Shown piece by piece: positions 55,846 through 64,000 of a DNA stretch of 64,000 bases. Below the pieces are notes generated by a model. The model was not told the DNA's origin and did no database searches. It was given only the letters and a program-made list of their open reading frames with translations. The translations under genes and the position numbers were made by a program. Location: the NCBI RefSeq assembly GCF_009901955.1, contig NZ_WUTS01000001.1, forward strand, positions 248,001-312,000. The letters run 5' to 3'. The DNA comes from Halomonas icarae (lineage in GTDB: Bacteria > Pseudomonadota > Gammaproteobacteria > Pseudomonadales > Halomonadaceae). Each line of letters opens with the position of its first letter. Positions within the stretch are counted from its first letter, which is position 1.

Positions 55846-57579
55846 GTGTCACCCGCACAGCTGTCATTGAGTTTTGGTCAGGCCTTCGTGGCGCCGGATC
55901 GCCGGCGACACCGCAGCTCCATGTCGGTAAGCCTACCCGAGCCACCTCTGCTCAACGCCAAGGGCGCCTGTGCGCTGATCAGCGATGCGACCCAGCGCAA
56001 TCGCATGGCCAAGCAGGCCGGAGATCTCAGTGTACGTAGCTTCCTGAGCGACTACTACTCCACCCCCGATCACTGGGACATCAAGACATCGGCGACCCGT
56101 GTGCTGCGTGCGCTCAATGCCTGGACCTATAGCCAGAGTCGCCAGGTAGCGGACGGCAGTTACGTCACTTCTCTGTCGGCCCTCGTGTTGCGCGGCACCG
56201 AGGGCCATCTCTTCCATATGGGTGACACCGTGGTGTTTCGGCTGCGCGGGGCAGAGTTCGAGCAGCTGACGCGAGATCATGTCACCGATCTGGGGGGGTA
56301 TCGCTACCCTTCGCGTGCGCTGGGCATGGATAACAGCATCGACATCGACTATGCGCGCTTTCCGGTCAAGCAGGGAGATATCTTTCTGTTTACCACCCAG
56401 GCGGTGCTGGGCACCTTGATGCCATCCGACTATGTGCAGTTGATCCGGCAGGACGCCAGTGATCTGCATGCCGCCTGCGACCGTCTGGCCGAAGCGGCAG
56501 TGCAGCGAGCACAGTCCCGCGGTTACGGTGCCGATCAGTTCTGTTTTCAATTGCTACGCATCGATGAGTTGCCCGAGGAGCAGTCGGATAACCCGGCCAA
56601 GGTGTATGGCGAGCTACCGATCCCGCCGGAGCTCTCGCCCGGTGACCGTCTCGAGGGCCTGGAGGTGCAGGCCGTGCTGTCGCGTACAGCGCAGTCACGC
56701 GTCTATCGAGTGCGTGACCTCCAGAGCGGGCGTGAGATGGTGATGAAGGCGCCGAGTCCCGAGCTCTCCCTTCGTAATATCTATCTGGAGCATTTCCTGC
56801 TGCAGCAGTGGGTGGTGGAGCGCGTCAAGTCCCCCTTCGTGGCGCACATCATGGAGCCGTCGCGGCCGCGGCGCTATCTCTACTATCTGATGGCTTATGT
56901 CGAGGGCGAGACGCTGGCCGACTGGGCGCGACGCCACCCCCAGGCGAGCCTCGCCCAGCGGCTGGATATCGCCAATCAACTGGGCAAGGCGGTGCAGGCC
57001 CTGCATCACCGGGAACTGCTGCACCAGCTGATCCATCCCGGCAATGTGCTGATCGATGCGCATGGCAAGGTGGTGCTGACCGACTTCAGCGCCTGTCGGG
57101 CGCGTGACGGATCGGGGCTCAAGGATGCCCACGAACTACTTCGTCAGGTGGGACTGACCGAACACAGTGCTCCCGAGTATGCGCTAGGGGACGGGATCGG
57201 CCGGCGTAGTGACCAGTACTCCTATGCCTCGACGGTCTACTGGCTGCTGACCGGGGAGTTGCCCTACGCGGTATCGCCCAATCGTCTGCTGCGGCATACC
57301 GATCTTGAACAGCTGGCCTATCGCAGCGCACGGCAGCGTAACCCCGAGGTGCCCAAGCCGCTCGACGAGGCATTGCGTCGGGCACTGGATCCCCAGCGCG
57401 CGCTCCGCTATCGACGCATGTCGGAGTTTCTGCGTGAGCTGCGCCAGCCTCTCGCCACTCTGCAGCGTGAGCCCACGGCGCGTGGCACCTCGAGGAGAGT
57501 CCGGGATGCCGGCCAGTTCTGGCAGGGGGTCGCCGCGATACTGCTGTTGTTGCTGGTGCTTTCCTGGTTGCTGCGATAG
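55846..57579 (+). CDS. PP2C-like/protein kinase-like fusion with lost catalytic residues
   Basis: This 577-residue protein has an N-terminal PP2C domain (about 30-250), a Ser/Thr kinase domain (about 270-545) and a C-terminal membrane anchor (LLLLVLSWLL). In the PP2C part the DG metal motif reads SDATQ (Asp47) and the later SDG motif is TTQ (183-185), though MGDTVVFRLRG is kept. In the kinase part the ATP lysine is present (Lys301), but the HRDxKPxN loop is HQLIHPGN (393-400), with Leu395 replacing the catalytic Asp, and DFG is DFS (Asp413). It starts at GTG 55846 after AAGGAGAGGCGA. The family is otherwise known as bifunctional kinase/phosphatase proteins. Activity is doubtful here. Confidence 0.85.
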   Translation: MSPAQLSLSFGQAFVAPDRRRHRSSMSVSLPEPPLLNAKGACALISDATQRNRMAKQAGDLSVRSFLSDYYSTPDHWDIKTSATRVLRALNAWTYSQSRQVADGSYVTSLSALVLRGTEGHLFHMGDTVVFRLRGAEFEQLTRDHVTDLGGYRYPSRALGMDNSIDIDYARFPVKQGDIFLFTTQAVLGTLMPSDYVQLIRQDASDLHAACDRLAEAAVQRAQSRGYGADQFCFQLLRIDELPEEQSDNPAKVYGELPIPPELSPGDRLEGLEVQAVLSRTAQSRVYRVRDLQSGREMVMKAPSPELSLRNIYLEHFLLQQWVVERVKSPFVAHIMEPSRPRRYLYYLMAYVEGETLADWARRHPQASLAQRLDIANQLGKAVQALHHRELLHQLIHPGNVLIDAHGKVVLTDFSACRARDGSGLKDAHELLRQVGLTEHSAPEYALGDGIGRRSDQYSYASTVYWLLTGELPYAVSPNRLLRHTDLEQLAYRSARQRNPEVPKPLDEALRRALDPQRALRYRRMSEFLRELRQPLATLQREPTARGTSRRVRDAGQFWQGVAAILLLLLVLSWLLR

Positions 57580-57607
57580 GCCTGCGGCCAGGCTCAAGGA
57601 ACTAGGA

Positions 57608-57633
57608 ACGAGGGGCAAGGAGTTGCCCCTCGT
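57608..57633. terminator. Hairpin between converging genes
   Basis: ACGAGGGGCAA and TTGCCCCTCGT pair perfectly around GGAG between the kinase-like gene and pfp. Confidence 0.6.
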
Positions 57634-57636
57634 GAC

Positions 57637-58893
57637 CTAAAGCTCGAAGTCGGGCAGCTTGCGCTCGACGCGGTGCTTGGCAAGCTTGGCCACCCGGGGC
57701 AGGCCGTTATCGAACGGGGGGAAGTCCTCGCCCTGAATCAAGGGCAGCAGGTAGTCACGGCAGGCTTGGGTGATGCCTAGGCCATCCTCGCTGATGTAGT
57801 CGCGGGGCATGAACTTCTCGCGGTTGGCGATCTCGGCCAGTGGGGCCGGCTCGATATGCCACTGATAGGGTGTACCCGCCGCCCGCTTGATGGCCGGCAT
57901 CATCGCATTCTTGCCCTCGATGGCCAGCTCCACCGCCGCTTCGCCGACGGCGTAGGCCTGCTCCACGTCAGTTGCGGAGGCCAGGTGGCGGGCGGCGCGC
58001 TGCAGATAATCGGCCACCGCCCAGTGGTACTTGTACCCCAGGTCCTGCTTGACCATGCCGGCCAGGGTCGGCGCCACGCCGCCCAGCTGACGATGGCCGA
58101 AGGCGTCGGTGTTGCCGGCATCGGCGAGGAAGGTGCCATCCTCGTAGCGCGCCCCCTCGGAGACCACGATCACGCAGTAGCCGTAGGTCTTGACCGCATA
58201 ATCGACGCGGGCCATCACCGCTTCGCGGTCGAAGGCGATCTCGGGGAAGATCACCAGGTGGGGCGGCTCGCCCTCGCCCTGGCCGGCCAGGGCGCCGGCG
58301 GCGGCGATCCATCCTGCATGGCGTCCCATCACCTCGAGCACGAAGACCTTGGTGGAGGTCGCGCACATGGAGGCGATGTCCAGGGAGGCTTCGAGGGTCG
58401 AGGTGGCAATATACTTGGCCACGCTGCCGAAGCCTGGCGAGTTGTCGGTGATCGGCAGGTCGTTGTCCACGGTCTTGGGCACGTGGATGGCGGTGAGCGG
58501 GTAGCCGAGTTTCTCGGAGAGCTGCGAGACCTTGAGGCAGGTGTCGGCGCTGTCGCCGCCACCGTTGTAGAAGAAATAGCGGATATCGTGGGCGCGGAAC
58601 ACCTCGATCAGCCGCTCGTACTGGGCGCGGTGGGTCTCGATGTCCTTGAGCTTGTAGCGGCAGGAGCCGAACGCGCCGCCCGGGGTGTGGCGCAGCGCGG
58701 CGACCGCCTCGTCTGACTCTCGACTGACGTCGATCAGCTCCTCGGTGAGGGCGCCGATGATGCCGTTGTGGCCGGCATAGACCTTGCCGATCTGGTCGGG
58801 ATGGCGGCGGCAGGCCTCGATCACGCCACAGGCGCTGGCGTTGATCACGGCGGTGACGCCGCCGGACTGGGCGTAGAAGGCGTTATGGGCCAT
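57637..58893 (-). CDS. Pyrophosphate-type 6-phosphofructokinase
   Basis: This 418-residue PfkA-superfamily enzyme carries features of the pyrophosphate-using branch: FYNGGGDSADT at about 108-118, where ATP enzymes have GGDGS, and Lys140 in PKTVDNDLP, where ATP enzymes have a glycine. EVMGRHAGWIAAAGAL is the sugar-phosphate region. Such enzymes run both ways between fructose 6-phosphate and the bisphosphate. The third glycine in GGGDS is unlike the more usual GGNDS or GGDDS. ATG 58893 is used. Confidence 0.88.
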   Translation of the reverse strand: MAHNAFYAQSGGVTAVINASACGVIEACRRHPDQIGKVYAGHNGIIGALTEELIDVSRESDEAVAALRHTPGGAFGSCRYKLKDIETHRAQYERLIEVFRAHDIRYFFYNGGGDSADTCLKVSQLSEKLGYPLTAIHVPKTVDNDLPITDNSPGFGSVAKYIATSTLEASLDIASMCATSTKVFVLEVMGRHAGWIAAAGALAGQGEGEPPHLVIFPEIAFDREAVMARVDYAVKTYGYCVIVVSEGARYEDGTFLADAGNTDAFGHRQLGGVAPTLAGMVKQDLGYKYHWAVADYLQRAARHLASATDVEQAYAVGEAAVELAIEGKNAMMPAIKRAAGTPYQWHIEPAPLAEIANREKFMPRDYISEDGLGITQACRDYLLPLIQGEDFPPFDNGLPRVAKLAKHRVERKLPDFEL

Positions 58894-59077
58894 GGGGCTG
58901 TTCTGCTCCTGGTCGTCGCTACTGTTGGGATGGAAGGGGTTGAAGGTGGAGGGGATTCTAGCCGAAACCCCCGCGCCCTGCACCCGGGGGAGCTGGAGGG
59001 GCTCCGTGGGGGCGTGCTAGTCTCGCCTCTCCTCGCGCCTTGCGGGCGCGGTCACCACCCATGCTGGAGCGAGTCCC

Positions 59078-60457
59078 ATGCACCTTCATATCCTCGGTAT
59101 CTGTGGCACCTTCATGGGCAGCCTGGCGCTGTTGGCGCGCGAGCTGGGCCACACGGTCAGCGGCTCGGATGCGGGGGCCTATCCCCCCATGAGCACCCAG
59201 CTGGAGGAGGCCGGTATCGCGCTGTGCGAAGGGTACTCGCCCGCCAATCTTGAGCCACGTCCCGACCTGGTGGTGATTGGCAATGCGCTGTCGCGAGGCA
59301 ATCCCGAGGTGGAGGCGGTGCTCGATGCCGACCTTCCCTATGTCTCGGGCCCCCAGTGGCTGGCCGAGCATGTGTTGCCCGGCCGGCGGGTGATCGCCGT
59401 GGCCGGCACCCATGGCAAGACCACCACAGCGAGCCTTGTCGCCTGGCTGCTGGAGTCGGCGGGGCTTGCGCCGGGGTTTCTGATCGGCGGTGTGCCGCGC
59501 AACTTCGGTGTCTCGGCTCGCCTCGGTGCGGCAGACGCGCCCTTCGTGGTGGAGGCCGATGAGTACGATACCGCCTTCTTCGACAAGCGCTCCAAATTTG
59601 TTCATTACCGACCCAATATCGCCGTACTGGGCAATCTGGAGTTTGATCATGCGGATATCTTCGATGATATCGCCGCGATCGAGCGCCAGTTTCATCATCT
59701 AGTGCGCACGGTGCCGGGCAATGGCATGTTGCTGGTGGGCGACGGCGAACCGGCCCTGGAGCGCGTGCTGGCCATGGGAGTCTGGAGCCCGGTCGTGCGT
59801 ATTGGCGAGGCTCCCACCAGCGCCTGGCGGCTCGAGCTCGAACGCGACGACGCCTCCCGCTTTCGGGTCATTCACCAGGATGCCGATGCCAATGAGGATG
59901 CGGTGGTCGACTGGTCCCTGACCGGTCTCTACAACGCTCGTAACGCCCTGGCGGCGCTGGCTGCTGCCCATGCCTGTGGGGTAAGCCTGGATCGGGCGGC
60001 CGCCGCCCTGGCGCGCTTCGAGTCCCCGCGGCGACGCCAGGAGGTGCGCGGGGAGGTCGCCAATATCCAGGTGATCGATGACTTCGCTCATCACCCCACG
60101 GCGATCGCCGGGACGCTGCAGGGGCTGCGCGCCGCCACCGTGCGGGGGCGGCTGCTGGCGGTGATCGAGCCTCGCTCCAATACCATGCGCCTGGGCACTC
60201 TGCGAGATCGTCTGGCTTCCAGCGTGTCCGCCGCCGATATCGTCTTCTGGTATCGACCGGAGGGACTGGACTGGCCCCTGGAGCCCATCATCGCCGAGAG
60301 CCCGATACCGGCGCGACTCGAACAGGATCTGGCGACCCTGGTGTCGGCACTCGTCGCCGAGGCGAGGCCCTATGACCGCATCGTGGTGATGTCCAACGGC
60401 GGTTTCGGCGGTATTCATGAGAAACTGCTGACAGCACTGGAGGCGGCCCATGGCTGA
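59078..60457 (+). CDS. mpl: UDP-MurNAc:L-Ala-gamma-D-Glu-mDAP ligase Mpl
   Basis: This 459-residue Mur-ligase-fold enzyme recycles murein tripeptide onto UDP-MurNAc. HILGICGTFMGSLALLA at the start, the ATP loop GTHGKTTTASLVAWLLE, VVEADEYDTAFFDKRSKFVHY and DDFAHHPTAI are diagnostic. Its end overlaps ubiX by eight bases. Confidence 0.96.
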   Translation: MHLHILGICGTFMGSLALLARELGHTVSGSDAGAYPPMSTQLEEAGIALCEGYSPANLEPRPDLVVIGNALSRGNPEVEAVLDADLPYVSGPQWLAEHVLPGRRVIAVAGTHGKTTTASLVAWLLESAGLAPGFLIGGVPRNFGVSARLGAADAPFVVEADEYDTAFFDKRSKFVHYRPNIAVLGNLEFDHADIFDDIAAIERQFHHLVRTVPGNGMLLVGDGEPALERVLAMGVWSPVVRIGEAPTSAWRLELERDDASRFRVIHQDADANEDAVVDWSLTGLYNARNALAALAAAHACGVSLDRAAAALARFESPRRRQEVRGEVANIQVIDDFAHHPTAIAGTLQGLRAATVRGRLLAVIEPRSNTMRLGTLRDRLASSVSAADIVFWYRPEGLDWPLEPIIAESPIPARLEQDLATLVSALVAEARPYDRIVVMSNGGFGGIHEKLLTALEAAHG

Positions 60458-61073
60458 AGAGTTTGCTGCGCCGGTCACGGTGGCGCTGACCGGCGCCTCC
60501 GGCGCGCAATACGGTCTGCGCTTGATCGACGCCCTGGTGGCGGCGAATCATGAAGTGTGGGTGATGATCTCCAAGGCGGCCCATCTGGTGATTGCCACCG
60601 AGACCGATGTTGAACTGCCTGCCCGCCCCGAACGGCTGGCCGAGACCCTTGTGGCACGTAGCGGGGCACGGCCGGGTCAGATTCGCTGCTTCGGTCGCGA
60701 GGACTGGATGGCCCCGGTGGCCTCCGGCTCCGGCGCCCCTTCGGCCATGGTGATCTGTCCCTGCTCGACCGGGACCCTCTCGGCGGTGGCCACGGGGGCC
60801 AGCAACAACCTGATCGAGCGGGCCGCCGACGTGGCCCTCAAGGAGAGGCGCACCCTGGTGCTGGTGCCGCGCGAGACGCCGCTCTCGGCGATCCATCTTC
60901 AGCACATGCTCGATCTGACCCGTCTGGGCGCGGTGCTGTTGCCGGCCGCGCCGGGGTTCTATCATCGTCCCGAGACGGTGGATGATCTCATCGACTTTAT
61001 CGTGGCGCGCATCCTCAATCAGCTAGGGATAGAACACCGCTTGATGCCGCGCTGGGGAGAGTCGGGCCACTAG
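60450..61073 (+). CDS. ubiX: Flavin prenyltransferase UbiX
   Basis: The 207-residue enzyme makes prenylated FMN for UbiD decarboxylases. LTGASGAQYGLRLIDAL, ICPCSTGTLSAVATGASNNLIERAADV and RETPLSAIHLQHMLDLTRLGA are the family marks. It is translationally coupled with mpl, an arrangement common in gammaproteobacteria. Confidence 0.96.
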   Translation: MAEEFAAPVTVALTGASGAQYGLRLIDALVAANHEVWVMISKAAHLVIATETDVELPARPERLAETLVARSGARPGQIRCFGREDWMAPVASGSGAPSAMVICPCSTGTLSAVATGASNNLIERAADVALKERRTLVLVPRETPLSAIHLQHMLDLTRLGAVLLPAAPGFYHRPETVDDLIDFIVARILNQLGIEHRLMPRWGESGH

Positions 61074-61080
61074 CTGTTTG

Positions 61081-61116
61081 GCGCTTGGCCGCTCAGCGCT
61101 TGGCCGCTCGGCGCTT
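61081..61116. repeat. 15-bp tandem repeats between ubiX and lysE-like gene
   Basis: GCGCTTGGCCGCTC(A/G) occurs twice (61081-61095, 61096-61110) and a partial third copy follows. Confidence 0.85.
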
Positions 61117-61152
61117 CACCGCATAAAACAGTGTGACAGGGAGGTCTCGAAC

Positions 61153-61776
61153 ATGATCAATCCGGGTTTGCTGTCGGTATTCCTGCCGACCTTCTTTCTG
61201 GTCTCCCTGACGCCGGGAATGTGCATGACCCTGGCCATGGTGCTGGGCATGACCCAGGGCGTTCGCCGCAGCCTGTGGATGATGGCCGGAGAGCTGGCCG
61301 GGGTGGGGGTGGTGGCCGCTGCGGCCGGCGTCGGCGTGGCGGCCTTGATGCTTCGTCAGCCGGAGCTCTTTGCGCTGTTCAAGTGGCTCGGTGGTGCCTA
61401 TCTGGCCTACCTGGGCATCATGATGTGGCGCTCCCGTGGACGCATGGCGATCCCCGAGGAGGGGCTGGAGGTAGCGCCCGCGGGGCGCGGTCAGCTGGCC
61501 ATGCAGGGGTTCGTGACCGCCGTGGCCAATTCCAAGGGATGGGCCTTCTTCGTGGCGCTGCTGCCCCCCTTTCTCGACGCCGGACGACCGCTGGCCGGCC
61601 AGCTCGTCGTGCTGGTGGCGCTGATACTGGTCATCGAGTTTATCTGCCTGCTGCTCTACGCCACCGGTGGCAGCAGACTGCGTCGTCTGCTGGCGCGCGG
61701 TGGCAGCGTGCGACTGCTCAACCGTATCGCCGGCACCCTGATGGTCGGGGTAGGGATATGGTTGGCGCTGGGCTGA
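61153..61776 (+). CDS. LysE/RhtB-family amino acid exporter
   Basis: This 207-residue membrane protein has about six helices. The start LLSVFLPTFFLVSLTPGMCM carries the family TPGP-like motif, and GVRRSLWMMAGELAG and FKWLGGAYLAYLGIMMWRS follow. Members export amino acids or homoserine lactones; the substrate is not known. ATG 61153 with GGGAGGTCTCGAAC upstream is preferred over the longer frame at 61078. Confidence 0.9.
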   Translation: MINPGLLSVFLPTFFLVSLTPGMCMTLAMVLGMTQGVRRSLWMMAGELAGVGVVAAAAGVGVAALMLRQPELFALFKWLGGAYLAYLGIMMWRSRGRMAIPEEGLEVAPAGRGQLAMQGFVTAVANSKGWAFFVALLPPFLDAGRPLAGQLVVLVALILVIEFICLLLYATGGSRLRRLLARGGSVRLLNRIAGTLMVGVGIWLALG

Positions 61777-61833
61777 CTCGGCTGAATGGGGGCTGCATGG
61801 GGACTGTCCCCTAACCCCATGAATTTGACACCG

Positions 61834-61868
61834 CCTCGCACCTCGCACCTCGCACCTCGCACCTTGCA
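61834..61868. repeat. Five 7-bp tandem repeats (CCTCGCA)
   Basis: CCTCGCA occurs four times and CCTTGCA once, between the converging lysE-like and DedA-PAP2 genes. Confidence 0.95.
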
Positions 61869-61870
61869 CC

Positions 61871-63274
61871 TTAAATCGGCGGCAGCCAGGCGATTCGTGC
61901 CGCCGCCAGGCCGAGAGAAGCGACGCTAAGCCAGGGCCAGGGGCAGGGGGCCAGCACGGGGCGTGATCGGGCCTGCCAGGAGAGCTGCACCAGGGCGCAG
62001 ACGACCAGCCCCAGCAGGGCACCGCCGACCAGATCGCTGAACCAGTGTACCCCGATCATCAGCCGTGAAAACGCCATCAGTGTCACGGCGAGCGTCGCCG
62101 CCCAGTAGATCCAGTGGCGCCATGCAGGGGTGAGTTCCCGGGCGACGAAGGCTGCCGCCAGGCCGAACAGCACCACGGCGCTGGAGGTGTGAGCGCTGGG
62201 ATAGGAGAAGGAGTCGGCCAGATGGGCCGGCGTATCGGGTCGCGGGCGTGCGAATAGCGCCTTGCCCAGGACATTGAGCATTGAGATGCCCAGCAGTCCC
62301 GTGATGATATGCCAGAGGGCATCCAGACGTCGTCGCCACAGCAGCCATGCGGCCCAGGGCAGGGCGAGTGCCACCACGCCGAGCAGATCGCCGGCTCGCG
62401 CCAGCCCCTGGCCGGCGAGGGTCAGGGCCGGGGTGGCGATCGCCTCGAACAGCATCTGGACCTGACGGTCGATGGGCAGCGGGCCCTGCAGGCCATGCTG
62501 CATGACATGCAACGTCCAGCCCGATACCCCGCCCAGCGCCAGAATCAGTAGCAGCAGGCTGCCCAGAGGAACCTCGCCGTCGCTACTCTGGCGCAGCCAC
62601 AGACCACGCAGTAACGGCTGGCGCCGTACCAGCCCGGCACACAGCCGATAGGCGCGCCCATTTCGGCTCGCGTGGTGGCGCAGCCAGGAGAACGTTACCA
62701 CCAGCACGAGCAGTATCACGGCCAGCAGCGCCAGCGGTTGGTGAAAGGCTGGAGGCACCTCGATCAGCTGGTCCCACGTCCGTCCCAGAAGATAGCCAGG
62801 CAGCACAAAGGCGGGTGCCCACAGGGCGGCGGAGGCCAGGTTGGCCCACAGGAAGGTGCGCGGGGGCATGTGCAGCATGCCGGCGATCAGCGGCACGATA
62901 GGTCGAACGGGGCCCACGAAACGCCCCAGAAATACCGACGGTACTCCCTGGCGCTGAAAGAAGCGCGCTCCCCGGGCAAGAAACTCGGGATGGCGTGAGA
63001 ACGGCCAACACCGGGTCACGCGCTCACGCTGGGTATAGCCCAGCACGAAGCTGGCGCTATCGCCGGCAACCGCACCGAGAAAGGCGGCAAGCAGAGGGGC
63101 CGGTAGCGCCAGCTCCTGGTGGCCGGCCATGGAGGCCGCGGCGGTGATCAGTAGCACGCCGGGTACCAGAACGCCCACCACGGCCAGTGACTCCAGCATG
63201 GCGATAATGGCGATGATCAGCAGCAACATGCCGGGCGAGGGCGTGAGCTGGCCCAGCAACGAAGCAAGGTCCAT
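61871..63274 (-). CDS. DedA (VTT)/PAP2 phosphatase fusion membrane protein
   Basis: This 467-residue protein joins a DedA/VTT domain (about 1-200; FLGAVAGDSASFVLGYTQRE, FFQRQGVPSVFLGRFVGPVRPIVPLIAGML) to a PAP2 lipid phosphatase domain (about 235-440). The latter has KALFARPRPDTP, the PSAHTSSAV box and SRLMIGVHWFSDLVGG, so all three acid phosphatase motifs are intact. DedA proteins are now linked to flipping undecaprenyl phosphate and PAP2 enzymes to its dephosphorylation, so the fusion suggests carrier-lipid recycling. Such fusions are known. Confidence 0.93.
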   Translation of the reverse strand: MDLASLLGQLTPSPGMLLLIIAIIAMLESLAVVGVLVPGVLLITAAASMAGHQELALPAPLLAAFLGAVAGDSASFVLGYTQRERVTRCWPFSRHPEFLARGARFFQRQGVPSVFLGRFVGPVRPIVPLIAGMLHMPPRTFLWANLASAALWAPAFVLPGYLLGRTWDQLIEVPPAFHQPLALLAVILLVLVVTFSWLRHHASRNGRAYRLCAGLVRRQPLLRGLWLRQSSDGEVPLGSLLLLILALGGVSGWTLHVMQHGLQGPLPIDRQVQMLFEAIATPALTLAGQGLARAGDLLGVVALALPWAAWLLWRRRLDALWHIITGLLGISMLNVLGKALFARPRPDTPAHLADSFSYPSAHTSSAVVLFGLAAAFVARELTPAWRHWIYWAATLAVTLMAFSRLMIGVHWFSDLVGGALLGLVVCALVQLSWQARSRPVLAPCPWPWLSVASLGLAAARIAWLPPI

Positions 63275-63309
63275 GACAAGAGGTCTTCCCGTATCGAAGC
63301 CGTCAGGGT

Positions 63310-64000
63310 TCAGCCGTCGGCGAGTCGTCGCGTGGTGGCATCCAGCCGGCGCTTGAGTTCCATGAAGGGTTGCTTGGGAGAGAGGGGGCAGATGGCACCG
63401 CGTACCTCCACCCCGCCGGTGTCGTGGAGGGTGGCGATCGCCGCGGCCTCCTCGATACGCTGGCGTACCAGCAGAGCCCCGCTCTCGCTGGTGCCGGGCA
63501 TAACCAGCCAGAAGTCGGCATCGCCGATGCGTCCCAGCATATCATGGTCGCGACTATGCTCTGATACGGTAGCGCAGAAGGTATTGAGCAGAGCCTGCCG
63601 GGCAAGCCCGCCGAACTGTTCTCCCGCCATCTCCAGCTGTGGCAGATGCAGCACCGCCACGGCGAGTCGTTGATCGAGAAGATCGGCACGTTCCACCTCG
63701 CTCTTCAGTCGTTCGAGCAGTGGTGCCGCCTTCAGGGCGGAACACTCCTGATCACGGGGGTCGGTGACGAGCCAAAGCGCATGCTGATGGCGTATTCCCC
63801 AGGGGGCGAGCCCCGTGGCGACCACCAGTGTCAGGTAGGCCAGCGATTCTGGAGAGGGTAGTGCGAGGTTGGCCAGCAGCAGCCAGATCGGTGCCAACAC
63901 CAGGTTCAACAGGGTCGCCTGGCCAAGCGGCAACAGCAGCAGGGTCAGTACCGGGGGCAGCCCTAGCCACAGCAGCCCCGGGGTGGACTCTTTCGGCAGA
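63310..64000 (-). CDS. Membrane protein with degenerate GGDEF domain, partial
   Basis: The gene runs off the right edge; its 5' part is missing. The visible part has hydrophobic segments (LLWLGLPPVLTLLLLPLGQ, LNLVLAPIWLLLANLAL, about 60 residues), then a diguanylate-cyclase-like domain. The GGDEF signature is replaced by GDADF in MLGRIGDADFWLVMPGT, so cyclase activity is unlikely. It may bind or sense c-di-GMP or have another role. A TTG at 63933 is not a convincing start because the frame stays open to the edge. Confidence 0.75.
   Translation of the reverse strand, partial: LPKESTPGLLWLGLPPVLTLLLLPLGQATLLNLVLAPIWLLLANLALPSPESLAYLTLVVATGLAPWGIRHQHALWLVTDPRDQECSALKAAPLLERLKSEVERADLLDQRLAVAVLHLPQLEMAGEQFGGLARQALLNTFCATVSEHSRDHDMLGRIGDADFWLVMPGTSESGALLVRQRIEEAAAIATLHDTGGVEVRGAICPLSPKQPFMELKRRLDATTRRLADG

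Overview
The window reads as a continuous piece of chromosome from a GC-rich gammaproteobacterium, most likely a member of the Halomonadaceae. This rests on the gene set and on the order fis-dusB-prmA-accCB-dsbD; no database search was run. Almost every gene belongs to a recognisable metabolic family. There is no prophage, integrase, transposase, CRISPR array or rRNA, and one tRNA (Leu, anticodon UAG).

Region 1-6.8 kb is a fatty/branched acyl-CoA catabolism block: a divergent thiolase (cut by the window edge), a TetR regulator, an AMP-forming acyl-CoA synthetase, an HSD10-type SDR dehydrogenase and an acyl-CoA dehydrogenase. It carries a perfect 8-bp inverted repeat before the synthetase and PsrA-like operators before the dehydrogenase. 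An unusual helix-turn-helix/glutathione S-transferase fusion follows. Region 7-14.3 kb is the histidine utilisation locus (hutC, then hutI-hutG-hutU, a flavin-reductase-like gene and a YjiH-type transporter). Three TGTATATACA HutC boxes are present, but hutH is not. Region 14.3-20.5 kb is accessory: an AT-rich gene-free stretch, a nucleoside deaminase, an unassigned polytopic membrane protein, a LuxR-type regulator, an APC permease and a nitrilase-family amidohydrolase.

Region 20.6-32.7 kb is a corrinoid salvage and remodelling locus: cobT-cbiZ-cbiB-cobD-cobU-cobS-cobC plus a degenerate CobU paralogue, then a cobalamin riboswitch, btuB-btuF-btuC-btuD and bluB. The locus ends in a 29-codon cobQ (cobyric acid synthase) remnant whose phosphate-binding loop is damaged. 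Together these genes import corrinoids, cut them to cobyric acid (CbiZ), rebuild the aminopropanol arm (CobD, CbiB) and attach home-made dimethylbenzimidazole (BluB, CobT, CobS, CobC). No corrin-ring synthesis gene is in view.

Region 32.7-39.9 kb holds a putative outer-membrane protein, bioA, tRNA-Leu and the operon bioB-bioF-bioH-bioC-bioD, with two BirA-like operators between bioB and comF. Region 40-49.4 kb has the kinase srkA, a small exported protein, folE-folX, gabD, purH, fis, dusB and prmA. Region 49.4-64 kb has accC-accB (the biotin-requiring acetyl-CoA carboxylase subunits), dsbD, a DUF2333-like membrane protein, ppa, a PP2C-kinase fusion that has lost key catalytic residues, a pyrophosphate-type phosphofructokinase, mpl-ubiX, a LysE exporter, a DedA-PAP2 fusion and a partial degenerate GGDEF protein.

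I did not find a clearly new system such as a defence island. The observations most worth following are the HTH-GST fusion, the decayed cobQ with the salvage locus around it, the degenerate CobU pair, the apparent pseudokinase/pseudophosphatase, and the hut operon without hutH but with two lower-GC genes at its end.
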